Assembly: GCF_902459705.1 (NCBI RefSeq)
Contig: NZ_CABPRU010000010.1
Location: 62,001-126,000 of the forward strand
Direction of reading: 5' to 3'
Origin: Pandoraea terrigena
Lineage (GTDB): Bacteria > Pseudomonadota > Gammaproteobacteria > Burkholderiales > Burkholderiaceae
Length of the DNA: 64,000 nt
The position numbers were made by a program, and so were the translations under genes. Positions 45,952-54,961 of this stretch are shown one piece after another (position 1 is the stretch's first letter; each line of letters begins with the position of its first letter). A model generated the notes under the pieces. It was not told the DNA's origin, made no database searches, and was given only the letters and a program-made list of their open reading frames with translations.

Positions 45952-46470
45952 GTGAACGCCAAACGCGCCTCGGCGCCAGATTTCGACAGTGCAGCCTTTC
46001 GTCATGCGCTCGGTCAATTTGCGACCGGGGTGACTGTGATCACCACGCGCGCCGACGACGGCTCGCTCATCGGGATCACCGCCAGTTCGTTCAACTCAGT
46101 ATCGCTCACCCCACCGCTCATTCTGTGGAGTCTTGCCGCGCGCGCAGGCAGCATGCCGGTCTTCCGCGAGAACTCGCACTATGCCGTGAATGTGCTGGCG
46201 TCCGATCAACTTGAGATCTGCAAGCGTTTCGCCAGCATGAAGGGCGACCGTTTTGCGGGCGTGCCTTATACGCTCTCGGCGTCAGGCACGCCGGTACTCG
46301 ACGGCGCGCTGGCCTGGTTCGAATGTCATAACCGGAGCCGCTACGATGAGGGCGATCACGTCATCTTCGTCGGCGAGGTCGAGCGCTGCGGCGTGCATGC
46401 CGGCGTTGCCGAGCGCATGCCGTTGATCTTCCACGCGGGCGGCTTCCACAAGCCGCAGTCGCTCGGCTGA
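45952..46470 (+). CDS. Flavin reductase (HpaC-like)
   Basis: NAD(P)H:flavin oxidoreductase of 172 residues with the split-barrel fold. Typical blocks are FRHALGQFATGVTVITTRADDGSLIGITASSFNSVSLTPPLILWSL, FAVNVL-like YAVNVLASDQLEICKRFAS, and DHVIFVGEVERC with a C-terminal FHAGGFH. Such enzymes supply reduced FMN or FAD to two-component monooxygenases. A GTG start at 45952 matches the family N-terminus. No classical monooxygenase is adjacent, so the divergently encoded acyl-CoA dehydrogenase-fold protein is the most likely partner. MarR follows eight bases later. Confidence 0.9.
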   Translation: MNAKRASAPDFDSAAFRHALGQFATGVTVITTRADDGSLIGITASSFNSVSLTPPLILWSLAARAGSMPVFRENSHYAVNVLASDQLEICKRFASMKGDRFAGVPYTLSASGTPVLDGALAWFECHNRSRYDEGDHVIFVGEVERCGVHAGVAERMPLIFHAGGFHKPQSLG

Positions 46471-46478
46471 GCCGCCTC

Positions 46479-46952
46479 GTGTCTGCCGCCGGTGTGCCGT
46501 TCGTCGACGACTACCTGGCGTATCTGCTCGCCCGCGCGAGCACGCTGGTGTCCGATGAATTCCACCGTGAAGTTGCTGCGGCCGGACTCGGGGTGACAGA
46601 GTGGCGTGTTCTCGCCACGCTCTCCGACGGTCGCGCACGCACCATCAATCAACTGGCCGACATCGTGCTCGCCAAGCAGCCGACGCTCACCAAGATCGTC
46701 GACCGGCTGGCGGCAACCGGCGACGTGGTGCGCGGCGAAAGCGCCACGGACCGGCGTCAGTCGCTGGTCTCGCTCACCGATGTCGGACGCGAACGCGTTA
46801 CCCCATTGCTCGCCAGCGCGCGACGCCACGAGGCCAGTGTGCTCGCTCGCTTCGGCACGGAACAATCCACCCTGCTCAAAGCGACGCTGCGCCGGTTGAT
46901 CGACGAGATGGCGCAAGGGACGTCGGGAACATCAGGAACGTCGGGGAAGTAA
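46479..46952 (+). CDS. MarR-family transcriptional regulator
   Basis: Regulator of 157 residues with the winged helix of MarR at about 35-105 (VTEWRVLATLSDGRARTINQLADIVLAKQPTLTKIVDRLAATGDVVRGESATDRRQSLVSLTD). The tail TSGTSGTSGK is a short repeat of no known role. It starts with GTG eight bases after the flavin reductase. MarR proteins control analogous degradation clusters (NicR for nicotinate, HpaR for hydroxyphenylacetate), so control of the flanking divergent operons through the palindrome at 45895 is likely; the ligand would be a pathway aromatic acid. Confidence 0.92.
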   Translation: MSAAGVPFVDDYLAYLLARASTLVSDEFHREVAAAGLGVTEWRVLATLSDGRARTINQLADIVLAKQPTLTKIVDRLAATGDVVRGESATDRRQSLVSLTDVGRERVTPLLASARRHEASVLARFGTEQSTLLKATLRRLIDEMAQGTSGTSGTSGK

Positions 46953-47043
46953 AGCGCGCAGGGCACACAACGCTCCCCCGTGGGCGCAGTCCTATCACCG
47001 CGCGGCGGGGTCTGAAATCTCGAAAAGCCTTTCGCTGGGAATC

Positions 47044-47082
47044 GTCGAATATTCGACCACATCACGATATCTTCGAATATTC
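47044..47082. promoter_or_regulatory. Two GAATATTC-centred sites ahead of kynB
   Basis: A perfect 14-bp palindrome, GTCGAATATTCGAC (47044-47057), and a second copy of its core TCGAATATTC (47073-47082) are separated by 28 bases, close to three helical turns. They lie about 130-165 bases ahead of the kynBUA operon and are probable operators. No other feature was seen between the MarR stop and kynB. Confidence 0.6.
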
Positions 47083-47209
47083 TTTCATTTAATCCAGAAA
47101 ATACAGTTTTTGCAATCAATTCGACGTCCCGCCATCCCCGAATACGCAAGCACTTGCAACGCGAATTCTTCTAAGATGCGCATATCGATTCACGATTTTG
47201 CGCACGCCC

Positions 47210-47875
47210 ATGACCGAACCCAGCCACCGACCAGCCGATGCGCGCAACGAGCGCCGCGTATGGGATATCAGCGCCCCGCTCTCGAGCGACACGCCGGTCT
47301 GGCCCGGCGACACCCCGTTCTCGGAAGCGGCGGTGTGGCAAATCGGACCGGGCTGCCCGGTCAACGTCGGGCGCATCACGCTCTCGCCGCACACCGGGGC
47401 GCACGCCGATGCGCCACGCCACTACGACGATGACGGCGCGTACATCGGAGAAGTGGCGCTCGAGACTTATCTGGGCCCATGCCGTGTGATTCATTGCCTC
47501 GGCGCATCGCCGCTCGTCACGCCCGACAGGGTCGCGCCGCACTTGGCGAACGTGCCGCCGCGCGTGCTGTTGCGCACTTATACCCAGGCGCCCGTCGCTC
47601 ACTGGGACAGCCACTTCTGCGCCGTGGCGCCCGAGACCATCGACCTGCTCGCGTCGCACGGGGTGAAGTTGGTCGGCATCGACACGCCGTCGCTCGATCC
47701 TCAGGCGAGCAAGACGATGGACGCCCACCACCGCATTCGGGCACATCGCATGGCCATTCTGGAAGGACTGGTGCTCGATGCCATCGCACCGTCCGATTAC
47801 GAACTCATCGCATTGCCGCTCAAGTTCATGCGGCTCGATGCGAGTCCGGTGCGCGCGGTGCTGCGTTCACTCTAA
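47210..47875 (+). CDS. kynB: Arylformamidase (kynurenine formamidase)
   Basis: Metal-dependent hydrolase of 221 residues converting N-formylkynurenine to kynurenine and formate. The cyclase-family metal motif [12 protein letters not shown] provides His61, His65, Asp67 and His71; [26 protein letters not shown] and [10 protein letters not shown] are typical of bacterial KynB. ATG 47210 is used; a TTG four codons earlier is possible. It is the first gene of kynBUA, the aerobic tryptophan-to-anthranilate pathway, with kynU following after 76 bases. Confidence 0.95.
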   Translation: MTEPSHRPADARNERRVWDISAPLSSDTPVWPGDTPFSEAAVWQIGPGCPVNVGRITLSPHTGAHADAPRHYDDDGAYIGEVALETYLGPCRVIHCLGASPLVTPDRVAPHLANVPPRVLLRTYTQAPVAHWDSHFCAVAPETIDLLASHGVKLVGIDTPSLDPQASKTMDAHHRIRAHRMAILEGLVLDAIAPSDYELIALPLKFMRLDASPVRAVLRSL

Positions 47876-47951
47876 GCGGTCCCGCCCGGGTTTGGGCGCA
47901 CGACATACGACTTCCCTTTCTTGCATTGCTTTCACTGACACAACGCAAACC

Positions 47952-49205
47952 ATGACGTCTTCTCGCAACGATTGTCTGGCCCTTGACGCGGCCGACCCGC
48001 TCGCCCCGCTGCGCGCTCAATTCGATCTGCCGCCCGGCGTGATCTATCTCGATGGCAACTCGCTGGGCGCGCGACCGGCCGCCTCGGCCAAGCGTGCCCA
48101 GGAGGTGATTACGGCCGAATGGGGCGTGGGCCTCATTCGAAGCTGGAACGAGGCCGACTGGTTCGCGCTGCCGCGCACGCTGGGCGACGCGCTGGCCCCG
48201 ATCGTCGGTGCCGGCAAAGGCGAAGTCGTGGTAACGGACACCACGTCGAGCAACCTGTTCAAGGTGATGGCTGCCGCGCTCGACGCGCAGCGTGCCCTTG
48301 CGCCGCACCGCAAGGTGATTGTCTCAGAGCGCAGCAATTTCCCGACCGACCTGTACATCGTGCAGGGCCTCACACGACTGCTCGACGACGGTTACTCGCT
48401 GCGCCTGATCGATTCGCCGGACGAGCTGCCGGCTGCGCTCGGAGATGATGTCGCCGTGGTGTTGCTCACACACGTGAACTACCGCACCGGCGCCATGTAC
48501 GACATGGCCGCGCGCACGGCCGAGATTCACGCGGCCGGTGCATTGTGCGTGTGGGATCTGTGCCACTCCGCAGGGGCGGTGCCGGTCGACCTGAATGGTG
48601 CCAATGCCGACTACGCGGTGGGCTGCACGTACAAGTATCTGAACGGCGGCCCGGGGGCGCCGGCATTCGTGTGGGTCAACAAGCGTCTTCAGGATACGTT
48701 CTGGCAACCGCTGTCGGGTTGGTGGGGCCATCGCACGCCGTTCGCCATGCAGCCGGAATACACGCCGGACAACGGCATCGGGCGATACCTGTGCGGCACG
48801 CAGCCTATCGTCTCGCTCTCGCTGGTGCAGTGCGGTCTGGACATCTTTGCGCAGACCTCGATGGAGGCGTTGCGTCGCAAGTCGCTCGCGCTGACCGACC
48901 TGTTCATCCAACTGGTGGAGTCGCGTTGCGCCGAATTCCCGCTCACGCTGGTGACGCCGCGCGATCACGCGGCGCGCGGGTCGCAAGTCAGCTTCGAGCA
49001 TCCGGAAGGGTTCGCCGTGATTCAGGCGCTGATTGCCCGCGGGGTGATCGGCGACTATCGTGAGCCGCACATCATGCGCTTCGGCATGACGCCGCTGTAC
49101 ACGAGCTTTGCCGATGTCTGGGATTCGGTCGAGATTCTGCGCGACTTGCTGACGACGGGCTCATGGGACAAGCCCGAGTTCCATCGCCGCGGTGCGGTGA
49201 CCTGA
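47952..49205 (+). CDS. kynU: Kynureninase
   Basis: PLP enzyme of 417 residues cleaving kynurenine to anthranilate and alanine. It starts at ATG 47952, before [12 protein letters not shown] (conserved N-terminal block). PLP contacts include [11 protein letters not shown] and [14 protein letters not shown]; the Schiff-base lysine is Lys228 in [29 protein letters not shown] and [23 protein letters not shown] at the C-terminal side are typical. Second gene of kynBUA; kynA follows after ten bases. Confidence 0.97.
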   Translation: MTSSRNDCLALDAADPLAPLRAQFDLPPGVIYLDGNSLGARPAASAKRAQEVITAEWGVGLIRSWNEADWFALPRTLGDALAPIVGAGKGEVVVTDTTSSNLFKVMAAALDAQRALAPHRKVIVSERSNFPTDLYIVQGLTRLLDDGYSLRLIDSPDELPAALGDDVAVVLLTHVNYRTGAMYDMAARTAEIHAAGALCVWDLCHSAGAVPVDLNGANADYAVGCTYKYLNGGPGAPAFVWVNKRLQDTFWQPLSGWWGHRTPFAMQPEYTPDNGIGRYLCGTQPIVSLSLVQCGLDIFAQTSMEALRRKSLALTDLFIQLVESRCAEFPLTLVTPRDHAARGSQVSFEHPEGFAVIQALIARGVIGDYREPHIMRFGMTPLYTSFADVWDSVEILRDLLTTGSWDKPEFHRRGAVT

Positions 49206-49215
49206 ACGAGGAGTC

Positions 49216-50190
49216 ATGAACATGAGCAAGACCCCTCCCCGCGCGCATGCCCCGCAGGACACCCCGCCCCAGACGACCCCCGCATCGGGCGGGTGCCCGT
49301 TCGGGCATCAGGACACGGACGACATGACACCGGGCGCGTCGTCCGCCCCGACGGACGCGTCGACCGATGCCACGCAATGGCACGAGGCGAAGCTAGATTT
49401 CTCGAAGAGCATGAGCTACGGCGACTATCTGTCGCTCGATCCGATTCTGAATGCGCAACATCCGCGCTCGACCGACCACAACGAGATGCTGTTCATCATT
49501 CAGCATCAGACGAGCGAGTTGTGGATGAAACTCGCGCTCTACGAGCTGCAGGCGGCACGTACAGCGGTGCACAACGACGACCTGCCACCCGCGTTCAAGA
49601 TGCTCGCCCGTGTGTCGCGCATTCTCGAACAACTGGTGCAGGCGTGGAGCGTTCTGGCGACGATGACGCCGTCGGAGTATTCGTCGATGCGCCCGTCGCT
49701 CGGCAGTTCATCGGGCTTTCAGTCGTATCAGTACCGCATTCTGGAGTTCATCCTGGGCAACAAGAATGCGGCGATGTTGAAGCCCCATTCGCATCGCCCG
49801 GATCTCTTCGAGCAGGTGCAAGCCGCGCTGTGTGCTCCGTCGTTCTACGACGAGGTGGTGCGTCTGCTGGCGCGTCGCGGATTTGCCATTGCATCTGAAC
49901 GCCTGGAACGCGACTGGACGATGCCGACGCCGCACGACGCGACCGTCGAGGCCGCCTGGCTAGAGGTGTATCGCAACCCGTCGCAACATTGGGAACTGTA
50001 CGAGATGGCCGAGGAGTTGGTCGATCTTGAAGACGCGTTCCGCCAATGGCGCTTCCGTCACGTTACGACCGTCGAGCGAATCATCGGCTTCAAACAAGGC
50101 ACCGGTGGCACCAATGGCGCCCCCTATCTTCGCAAGATGCTCGATGTCGTGTTGTTCCCCGAGCTTTGGCATGTGCGGACGTTGCTGTGA
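49216..50190 (+). CDS. kynA: Tryptophan 2,3-dioxygenase
   Basis: Heme dioxygenase of 324 residues forming N-formylkynurenine from tryptophan. The active-site His97 lies in [16 protein letters not shown]; the heme ligand is His282 in [29 protein letters not shown]. The first 55 residues are an extra, Pro/Thr/Asp-rich segment that includes GGCPFGH, a Cys-Pro pair at residues 27-28. GAGGAG stands ahead of the ATG. Tryptophan dioxygenase and the two preceding enzymes form a complete tryptophan-to-anthranilate operon. Confidence 0.97.
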   Translation: MNMSKTPPRAHAPQDTPPQTTPASGGCPFGHQDTDDMTPGASSAPTDASTDATQWHEAKLDFSKSMSYGDYLSLDPILNAQHPRSTDHNEMLFIIQHQTSELWMKLALYELQAARTAVHNDDLPPAFKMLARVSRILEQLVQAWSVLATMTPSEYSSMRPSLGSSSGFQSYQYRILEFILGNKNAAMLKPHSHRPDLFEQVQAALCAPSFYDEVVRLLARRGFAIASERLERDWTMPTPHDATVEAAWLEVYRNPSQHWELYEMAEELVDLEDAFRQWRFRHVTTVERIIGFKQGTGGTNGAPYLRKMLDVVLFPELWHVRTLL

Positions 50191-50224
50191 GGTTTTTTTC
50201 GGTGCAGTGACCACGCCCACCGAC

Positions 50225-51073
50225 TTACGCTTGCCCGCTGAGACGCGCGGCAAGCTGCTTCAAACGCGGCGCGATCTCCTCGCGAAAGACCGCATCCGGG
50301 ATCGATGACGACGGGCCGCTGCAACTGATCGCAAGCCACCGGTTTTGCCTGACGTCGCGCAGCGGCACCGCCACCGCATTCACGCCCTCATGCCATTCGC
50401 GAAACGAGTAGCAGCACCCCTCGCGCTTGTATGTCTCGATCCCTTTGTCGACGCCCGATCGCAGCGCGTCCCAACCGACATGGCGCAGCGCCGCCGGATT
50501 CGCGTCGTAGGCGTCGTGCAGATCAGCCAGCATCGTCTCCCGCTCGACCGGCGTCATGGCCGCCAGGTGGACGCGCCCCATGGAACTGGTCAACATCGAC
50601 AAGCGTGAACCCGCCGTCAGGCCGAGCGTGAGATGCGCCGAATCACTGCGGATGGTCTCGAGATACATCATGTCGATGCCCTCCCGGCAACCCAGCGAAA
50701 TCGAACACCCCATTTCCTTGGCCAACGCGCGCATGTGCGGACGTGCCAACGTCAGCATGTCGGTGCCGTTCAGGAACGCGTATCCGAGGGCCAGCACACC
50801 AGCATCGAGCGCGTACTTGCCCAGTTCGGCGTCGTAACGCAGATAGCCCAGCTCGGTGAGCGTATAGGCCAGCCGGCTCACGGTCGCCTTCGGCAGCCCG
50901 GTGCGGGCAGCGAAGTCGCGATTGCCCAGCAGAACGTCGTCAGGGCCGAAGGCGCGCAGCAGTTCAAGACCACGGGCAAGCGCCGTCACGAACTTGCGCT
51001 CGTCGTGCGACGGCGGCACACCATGCGCCGGCGCGCCGGAAAAGGCAGACAGGGACGTTTTGACCACAACCAT
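50225..51073 (-). CDS. IclR-family transcriptional regulator (divergent from gcdH)
   Basis: Regulator of 282 residues. Winged helix (about 20-85) with GNRDFAARTGLPKATVSRLAYTLTELGYL; effector domain (about 100-275) with MGCSISLGCREGIDMMYLETI and CCYSFREWHEGVNAVAVPLRD. The ATG at 51073 precedes the conserved part; the frame opens at 51112. It is divergent from gcdH, and overlapping CGGAAC dyads lie between the two, so gcdH (and perhaps itself) is the likely target. It converges with the end of kynA. Confidence 0.9.
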   Translation of the reverse strand: MVVVKTSLSAFSGAPAHGVPPSHDERKFVTALARGLELLRAFGPDDVLLGNRDFAARTGLPKATVSRLAYTLTELGYLRYDAELGKYALDAGVLALGYAFLNGTDMLTLARPHMRALAKEMGCSISLGCREGIDMMYLETIRSDSAHLTLGLTAGSRLSMLTSSMGRVHLAAMTPVERETMLADLHDAYDANPAALRHVGWDALRSGVDKGIETYKREGCCYSFREWHEGVNAVAVPLRDVRQNRWLAISCSGPSSSIPDAVFREEIAPRLKQLAARLSGQA

Positions 51074-51161
51074 CGCGCGCTCCACATCAAAAAGGGTCGA
51101 CCCATGCAACAACTGACCGTTGCCGAGCGAAAAATTTTAGTGTTAAACTAACTTCACTTTC

Positions 51162-51187
51162 GGAACATTGTTCCGCATTGCGGAACT
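51162..51187. promoter_or_regulatory. Overlapping CGGAAC dyads, candidate IclR operator
   Basis: GTTCCGC-ATT-GCGGAAC (51171-51187) is a perfect 7-bp dyad. It overlaps a second dyad, CGGAAC-ATT-GTTCCG (51162-51176), so three half-sites are spaced evenly. It lies in the intergenic region between the IclR gene and gcdH. Confidence 0.6.
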
Positions 51188-51304
51188 TTAGTCAAGTCGT
51201 AGCGCTTTATGGGTTCGGCGTGCCCCAACGTCCGCCGGACAATGGGGCGGGGCCGACGAGGATTGTGTCAGCGCATTTTTCGAGAACATCGGAGGAGATA
51301 GGTC

Positions 51305-52498
51305 ATGGCAGGCAATGCACAGTTTCATTGGGAAGATCCGCTGTTGCTCGACGCGCAGCTCACCAGCGAGGAGCGCATGATTCGCGACGCGGCCGCCGCT
51401 TACGCGAACGACAAGCTCGCGCCGCGCGTGCTCGAGGCGTTCCGCCACGAGCGTACCGACGCAGCCATCTTCCGGGAGATGGGCGAGATTGGCCTGCTCG
51501 GCCCGACGATTCCTGAAACGTACGGTGGCCCGGGCCTGAACTACGTGGCCTACGGTCTGATCGCGCGTGAAGTCGAACGCGTGGATTCGGGCTATCGCTC
51601 GATGATGTCGGTGCAGTCGTCGCTCGTCATGGTGCCGATCTTCGAATTCGGCAGCGAAGCGCAGAAGCAGAAGTACCTGCCGAAGCTGGTCAGCGGCGAG
51701 TGGATCGGCTGCTTCGGTCTCACGGAACCGAACCACGGGTCGGATCCCGCCGGCATGACCACGCGCGCCAGGAAAGTCGCGGGGGGCTATGAGTTGAGCG
51801 GCAGCAAGATGTGGATCACGAATTCGCCGATCGCTGACGTCTTCGTCGTCTGGGGCAAGCTCGCTGACGAGAATGGCGAGGAGAAGATTCGCGGCTTCAT
51901 TCTGGAGAAAGGCTGGAAGGGTCTCTCCGCCCCGGCAATTCACGGCAAGGTTGGCCTGCGGGCATCGATCACCGGCGAAATCGTGATGGACCAGGTGTTC
52001 GTGCCGGAAGAGAACCTGATGCCGGGCGTCTCGGGCCTGAAGGGTCCGTTCACCTGCCTGAACTCGGCCCGCTACGGCATCGCCTGGGGCGCACTGGGTG
52101 CCGCTGAATTCTGCTGGCACACGGCACGGCAGTATGTGCTCGACCGTCAGCAGTTCGGCCGTCCGCTCGCCGCGAATCAGTTGATTCAGAAGAAACTGGC
52201 GGACATGCAGACGGAAATCACGCTGGGCCTGCAAGGCTGCCTGCGTCTGGGTCGCATGAAGGACGAAGGCACTGCCGCCGTCGAGATTACGTCGATGATG
52301 AAGCGCAACTCGTGCGGCAAGGCACTTGACGTCGCCCGCCTCGCGCGCGACATGCTCGGCGGCAACGGCATCTCCGACGAGTTCGGTATCGCCCGCCACC
52401 TGGTGAACCTCGAAGTGGTCAACACTTACGAAGGCACGCACGACATCCACGCCCTGATCCTCGGCCGCGCACAGACTGGCATCCAGGCGTTCTTCTGA
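51305..52498 (+). CDS. gcdH: Glutaryl-CoA dehydrogenase
   Basis: FAD enzyme of 397 residues oxidising and decarboxylating glutaryl-CoA to crotonyl-CoA, the exit route for lysine, tryptophan and some aromatics. Matches include [22 protein letters not shown], the FAD region [54 protein letters not shown] and catalytic Glu376 in [24 protein letters not shown] precedes the ATG. It is controlled, by inference, by the divergent IclR gene; a hairpin at 52522 ends it. Confidence 0.96.
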   Translation: MAGNAQFHWEDPLLLDAQLTSEERMIRDAAAAYANDKLAPRVLEAFRHERTDAAIFREMGEIGLLGPTIPETYGGPGLNYVAYGLIAREVERVDSGYRSMMSVQSSLVMVPIFEFGSEAQKQKYLPKLVSGEWIGCFGLTEPNHGSDPAGMTTRARKVAGGYELSGSKMWITNSPIADVFVVWGKLADENGEEKIRGFILEKGWKGLSAPAIHGKVGLRASITGEIVMDQVFVPEENLMPGVSGLKGPFTCLNSARYGIAWGALGAAEFCWHTARQYVLDRQQFGRPLAANQLIQKKLADMQTEITLGLQGCLRLGRMKDEGTAAVEITSMMKRNSCGKALDVARLARDMLGGNGISDEFGIARHLVNLEVVNTYEGTHDIHALILGRAQTGIQAFF

Positions 52499-52521
52499 TC
52501 GATCGGATTCGATTGACCCGA

Positions 52522-52556
52522 TGCCAGGCATCGCGCGCGTCGCGCGGTGCCTGGCA
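52522..52556 (+). terminator. Terminator after gcdH
   Basis: A 16-bp stem with one G-T wobble (52522-52537 and 52541-52556) starts 23 bases after the gcdH stop and is followed by CTTGTCTGG. The T tract is weak but position and stability suit a terminator. Confidence 0.55.
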
Positions 52557-52641
52557 CTTGTCTGGTACGCGTCGTTTCTCAGGCCGCAAGTCGCGGGCCG
52601 TCAATCCCCCGGGCGACGGCGCGTACCAAACAAAAACAAAA

Positions 52642-52665
52642 ATGCCAGCGCTCTCGCGCTGGCAT
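52642..52665 (-). terminator. Terminator after the peroxiredoxin gene
   Basis: A 10-bp perfect stem, ATGCCAGCGC/GCGCTGGCAT, with loop TCTC is followed on the minus strand by TTTTTGTTTTTG. It lies 45 bases downstream of the peroxiredoxin stop. Confidence 0.8.
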
Positions 52666-52710
52666 CTTGACTTCTGCCGTCGTCGGCGGTTTGCCGACGC
52701 GTTAGGCGGA

Positions 52711-53349
52711 TTACTTGTTCGGCTGCGGCGTGAGTCGCAGGTACGGACGCACGACCTTGTAGCCCTTCGGGAATTTTTCCTTCAGCACGGCTTCGTCCTT
52801 GATCGACGGGACGATCACGACGTCTTCGCCATCCTTCCAGTTACCCGGCGTGGCCACCGAGTAGTTGTCGGTCAGTTGCAGCGAATCGATCACACGCAGG
52901 ATCTCATCGAAGTTGCGCCCCGTGCTGGCCGGATACGTGATGATCAGACGCACCTTCTTCTTGGGATCGATCACGAACAGCGAGCGAACAGTCACCGTTT
53001 CGCTGGCATTCGGATGGATCATGTCGTAGAGCTGCGACACCTTGCGATCGCTGTCGGCCAGGATCGGGAAGTTGACCGTGGTGTGCTGGGTTTCGTTGAT
53101 GTCGTTGATCCAGCCCTTGTGCGATTCGGCATCGTCCACCGACAACGCAATGGCCTTCACGTTACGCTTTTCGAACTCACCCTTGAGTTTGGCGGTCAGA
53201 CCCAGCTCGGTCGTGCACACCGGTGTGTAGTCGGCCGGGTGTGAGAAGAGCACTCCCCAACTGTCGCCGAGGAATTCGTGGAACTTGATTTTGCCAACCG
53301 ACGAGTCTTGCTCGAAATCGGGGGCAATGTCACCCAAACGCAATGTCAT
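52711..53349 (-). CDS. 1-Cys peroxiredoxin (Prx6 type)
   Basis: Thiol peroxidase of 212 residues that reduces hydrogen peroxide and organic peroxides in the cytoplasm. The peroxidatic Cys45 lies in HPADYTPVCTTELG; it is the only cysteine in the protein, so no internal resolving partner exists, as in Prx6. The C-terminal block (NYSVATPGNWKDGEDVVIVPSI and GYKVVRPYLRLTPQPNK) is the Prx6 dimer extension. It is transcribed alone, with its own terminator. Confidence 0.94.
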   Translation of the reverse strand: MTLRLGDIAPDFEQDSSVGKIKFHEFLGDSWGVLFSHPADYTPVCTTELGLTAKLKGEFEKRNVKAIALSVDDAESHKGWINDINETQHTTVNFPILADSDRKVSQLYDMIHPNASETVTVRSLFVIDPKKKVRLIITYPASTGRNFDEILRVIDSLQLTDNYSVATPGNWKDGEDVVIVPSIKDEAVLKEKFPKGYKVVRPYLRLTPQPNK

Positions 53350-53587
53350 TTACATTCTCCTTGAGATCCGTCAACTCAGTGGGGTAAAGACTAAAGGATG
53401 CTAACCCTTGTCAGAACGAATAAAAAATTTGGTGCAAATAATTAATCGAAATATAAGACCCTCGGGACGTTGTTTTCTGGCAACGACGCATTGAACGCGT
53501 TACGATGTCACTCATATCCCTCCGGCATTTTCCTCCCAAATTCGGGCAACGACCATGTCGCAAGTACCTACCAACAAGGAGAAGTTC

Positions 53588-53863
53588 ATGACCGATATCA
53601 AATCCGTATTGGCCGACGCCGAAGACCTGCTCAAGCAAGCCGCCAACACCACCGGTGAGCGCGCCTCCGAACTGAGCGACAAAGCCCTGGCATTGCTCAA
53701 GCAAGCCAAGGAAAAGGCCTCCGACGTACAGGTCGTCGTCGTGGAGAAGAGCAAGCAGGCCGCTCGTGTGACCGACGACTACGTTCACGACCATCCGTGG
53801 CAGGCCGTGGGCATCGCCGCCGGCATCGGCGTGGTGATTGGCCTGCTGCTCAACCGCAAGTAA
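53588..53863 (+). CDS. DUF883 (ElaB/YqjD-like) membrane protein
   Basis: Protein of 91 residues: an amphipathic, Ala/Lys/Glu-rich helical part (about 1-65) and one C-terminal transmembrane helix preceded by HDHPWQAVG (AVGIAAGIGVVIGLLLNRK). In E. coli such tail-anchored proteins bind ribosomes and are induced in stationary phase. AAGGAG stands before ATG 53588. It leads a trio with a YqjE-like holin-fold protein and a DUF3318-type protein, the same order as yqjD-yqjE-yqjK in enterobacteria. Confidence 0.85.
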   Translation: MTDIKSVLADAEDLLKQAANTTGERASELSDKALALLKQAKEKASDVQVVVVEKSKQAARVTDDYVHDHPWQAVGIAAGIGVVIGLLLNRK

Positions 53864-53965
53864 GCTGCGTCGACGCCCGTCTCCGGCACTTCCTCGCTCA
53901 CTCTCTGCCCAAGGCGGAGCCTGCCTGACCGGCGCGACGGGTCGGGTGGGCCGCCCAGCTCACTC

Positions 53966-54349
53966 ATGACCGACAATGATCGTACGACCCCGCCGCGGCC
54001 TTCGCTGCGGCGCCTCGCCGGTGCGTTGCTCGAGATCGTACAGTCGCGCATCGAACTCATCGGCATCGAGCTGACCGAAGAGAAAGAACGCCTATTGGGC
54101 GTCGCCTTTCTCGGCCTGGCGGCAATGCTCTTCGGCGTGCTCGCCCTGGTATCGCTCACCGCGCTGGTGATCGTGGTCTTCTGGGACACCTATCGTCTTC
54201 AGGCGATGACCGGCATCTTCGTCGTGTATCTGCTGCTCGCGGGATGGTGCGCCGTGCGCGCGCGAAGCATCTTGCGCGATGCCCCGATGCCGTTCGAGGC
54301 CACACTGGCCGAATTCGAAAAGGATCGCGACGCACTGCGTCCGGACTGA
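53966..54349 (+). CDS. YqjE-like / phage holin family protein
   Basis: Protein of 127 residues with two adjacent hydrophobic helices (LGVAFLGLAAMLFGVLALVSLTALVIVVF and LQAMTGIFVVYLLLAGWCAV, about 46-93) of the PF07332 type. The annotation as phage holin comes from fold similarity; chromosomal members such as YqjE sit in the inner membrane with ElaB-type proteins. There is no other phage gene nearby. It follows the DUF883 gene by 102 bases and precedes the next gene by eight. Confidence 0.8.
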   Translation: MTDNDRTTPPRPSLRRLAGALLEIVQSRIELIGIELTEEKERLLGVAFLGLAAMLFGVLALVSLTALVIVVFWDTYRLQAMTGIFVVYLLLAGWCAVRARSILRDAPMPFEATLAEFEKDRDALRPD

Positions 54350-54356
54350 AGGAGAT

Positions 54357-54899
54357 ATGCCCGTGCCGCTCGAACCGACCCGCCCTCGCCGCACGCGACC
54401 GTCACGACGCTCGCGTCACGAACTCCTCGCCATCCGCAAGGAGCTGGTGCTCACGCGCATCGCCGTCGAGCGCGCCGAACTGATCCAGGCCTCACGCGTC
54501 ACGCGCGAACGTCTGCGCAATTTCCGTTGGATGCGCTACCTGCTGCCGGGCGGCTTCGCAAAGTTCGCCGGCCTTGGCGGACTTGCCAGCTCTGGACTCA
54601 AGCTCGGCGGCCTGCTCGAGCGCTATCCGCTCGTCAGTTCGGTGGCCTCGTTGGCCCTGACCGGTTTGTCGCATACCCCTGTCGGACGCGTTGTTCGCCG
54701 CGGCCTCAAGTGGGGCGGCCTCGGCGTGCTTGCCTGGCAAGGCATCAAGCTCTGGCAGGAATCGACAAAACCGTCGACGCCGCACGCCGACGATCCCAGT
54801 GCCCCCCGCCCCCCAGCAGGATCTGGCACGTCCGCGGCGTCCGCCACGAACGCTTCCAGAAGCAACACAAACGACACCGGCATTCCGCCCGCCATGTAA
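54357..54899 (+). CDS. YqjK/DUF3318-like protein
   Basis: Protein of 180 residues, third member of the stress-envelope trio. A basic N-terminal region (RRTRPSRRSRHELLAIRKELVLTRIAVERAELIQAS) resembles DUF3318/YqjK proteins and is likely a charged helix; the middle part (about 60-130) contains Gly/Leu-rich hydrophobic stretches; the tail is Ser/Pro/Thr-rich. AAGGAG precedes the ATG at 54357. Function is not known. Confidence 0.65.
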   Translation: MPVPLEPTRPRRTRPSRRSRHELLAIRKELVLTRIAVERAELIQASRVTRERLRNFRWMRYLLPGGFAKFAGLGGLASSGLKLGGLLERYPLVSSVASLALTGLSHTPVGRVVRRGLKWGGLGVLAWQGIKLWQESTKPSTPHADDPSAPRPPAGSGTSAASATNASRSNTNDTGIPPAM

Positions 54900-54961
54900 C
54901 CGGCACAATCGCCTTCCATGTCGCGCCGCAGTGTGACGTGGCGGATCTCCACTTTCGGTCG

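Noticed and set aside
53966..54349. Phage origin suggested by the holin-like family name
   Set aside because: No other phage gene is near; the protein matches chromosomal YqjE-type membrane proteins in a conserved trio.
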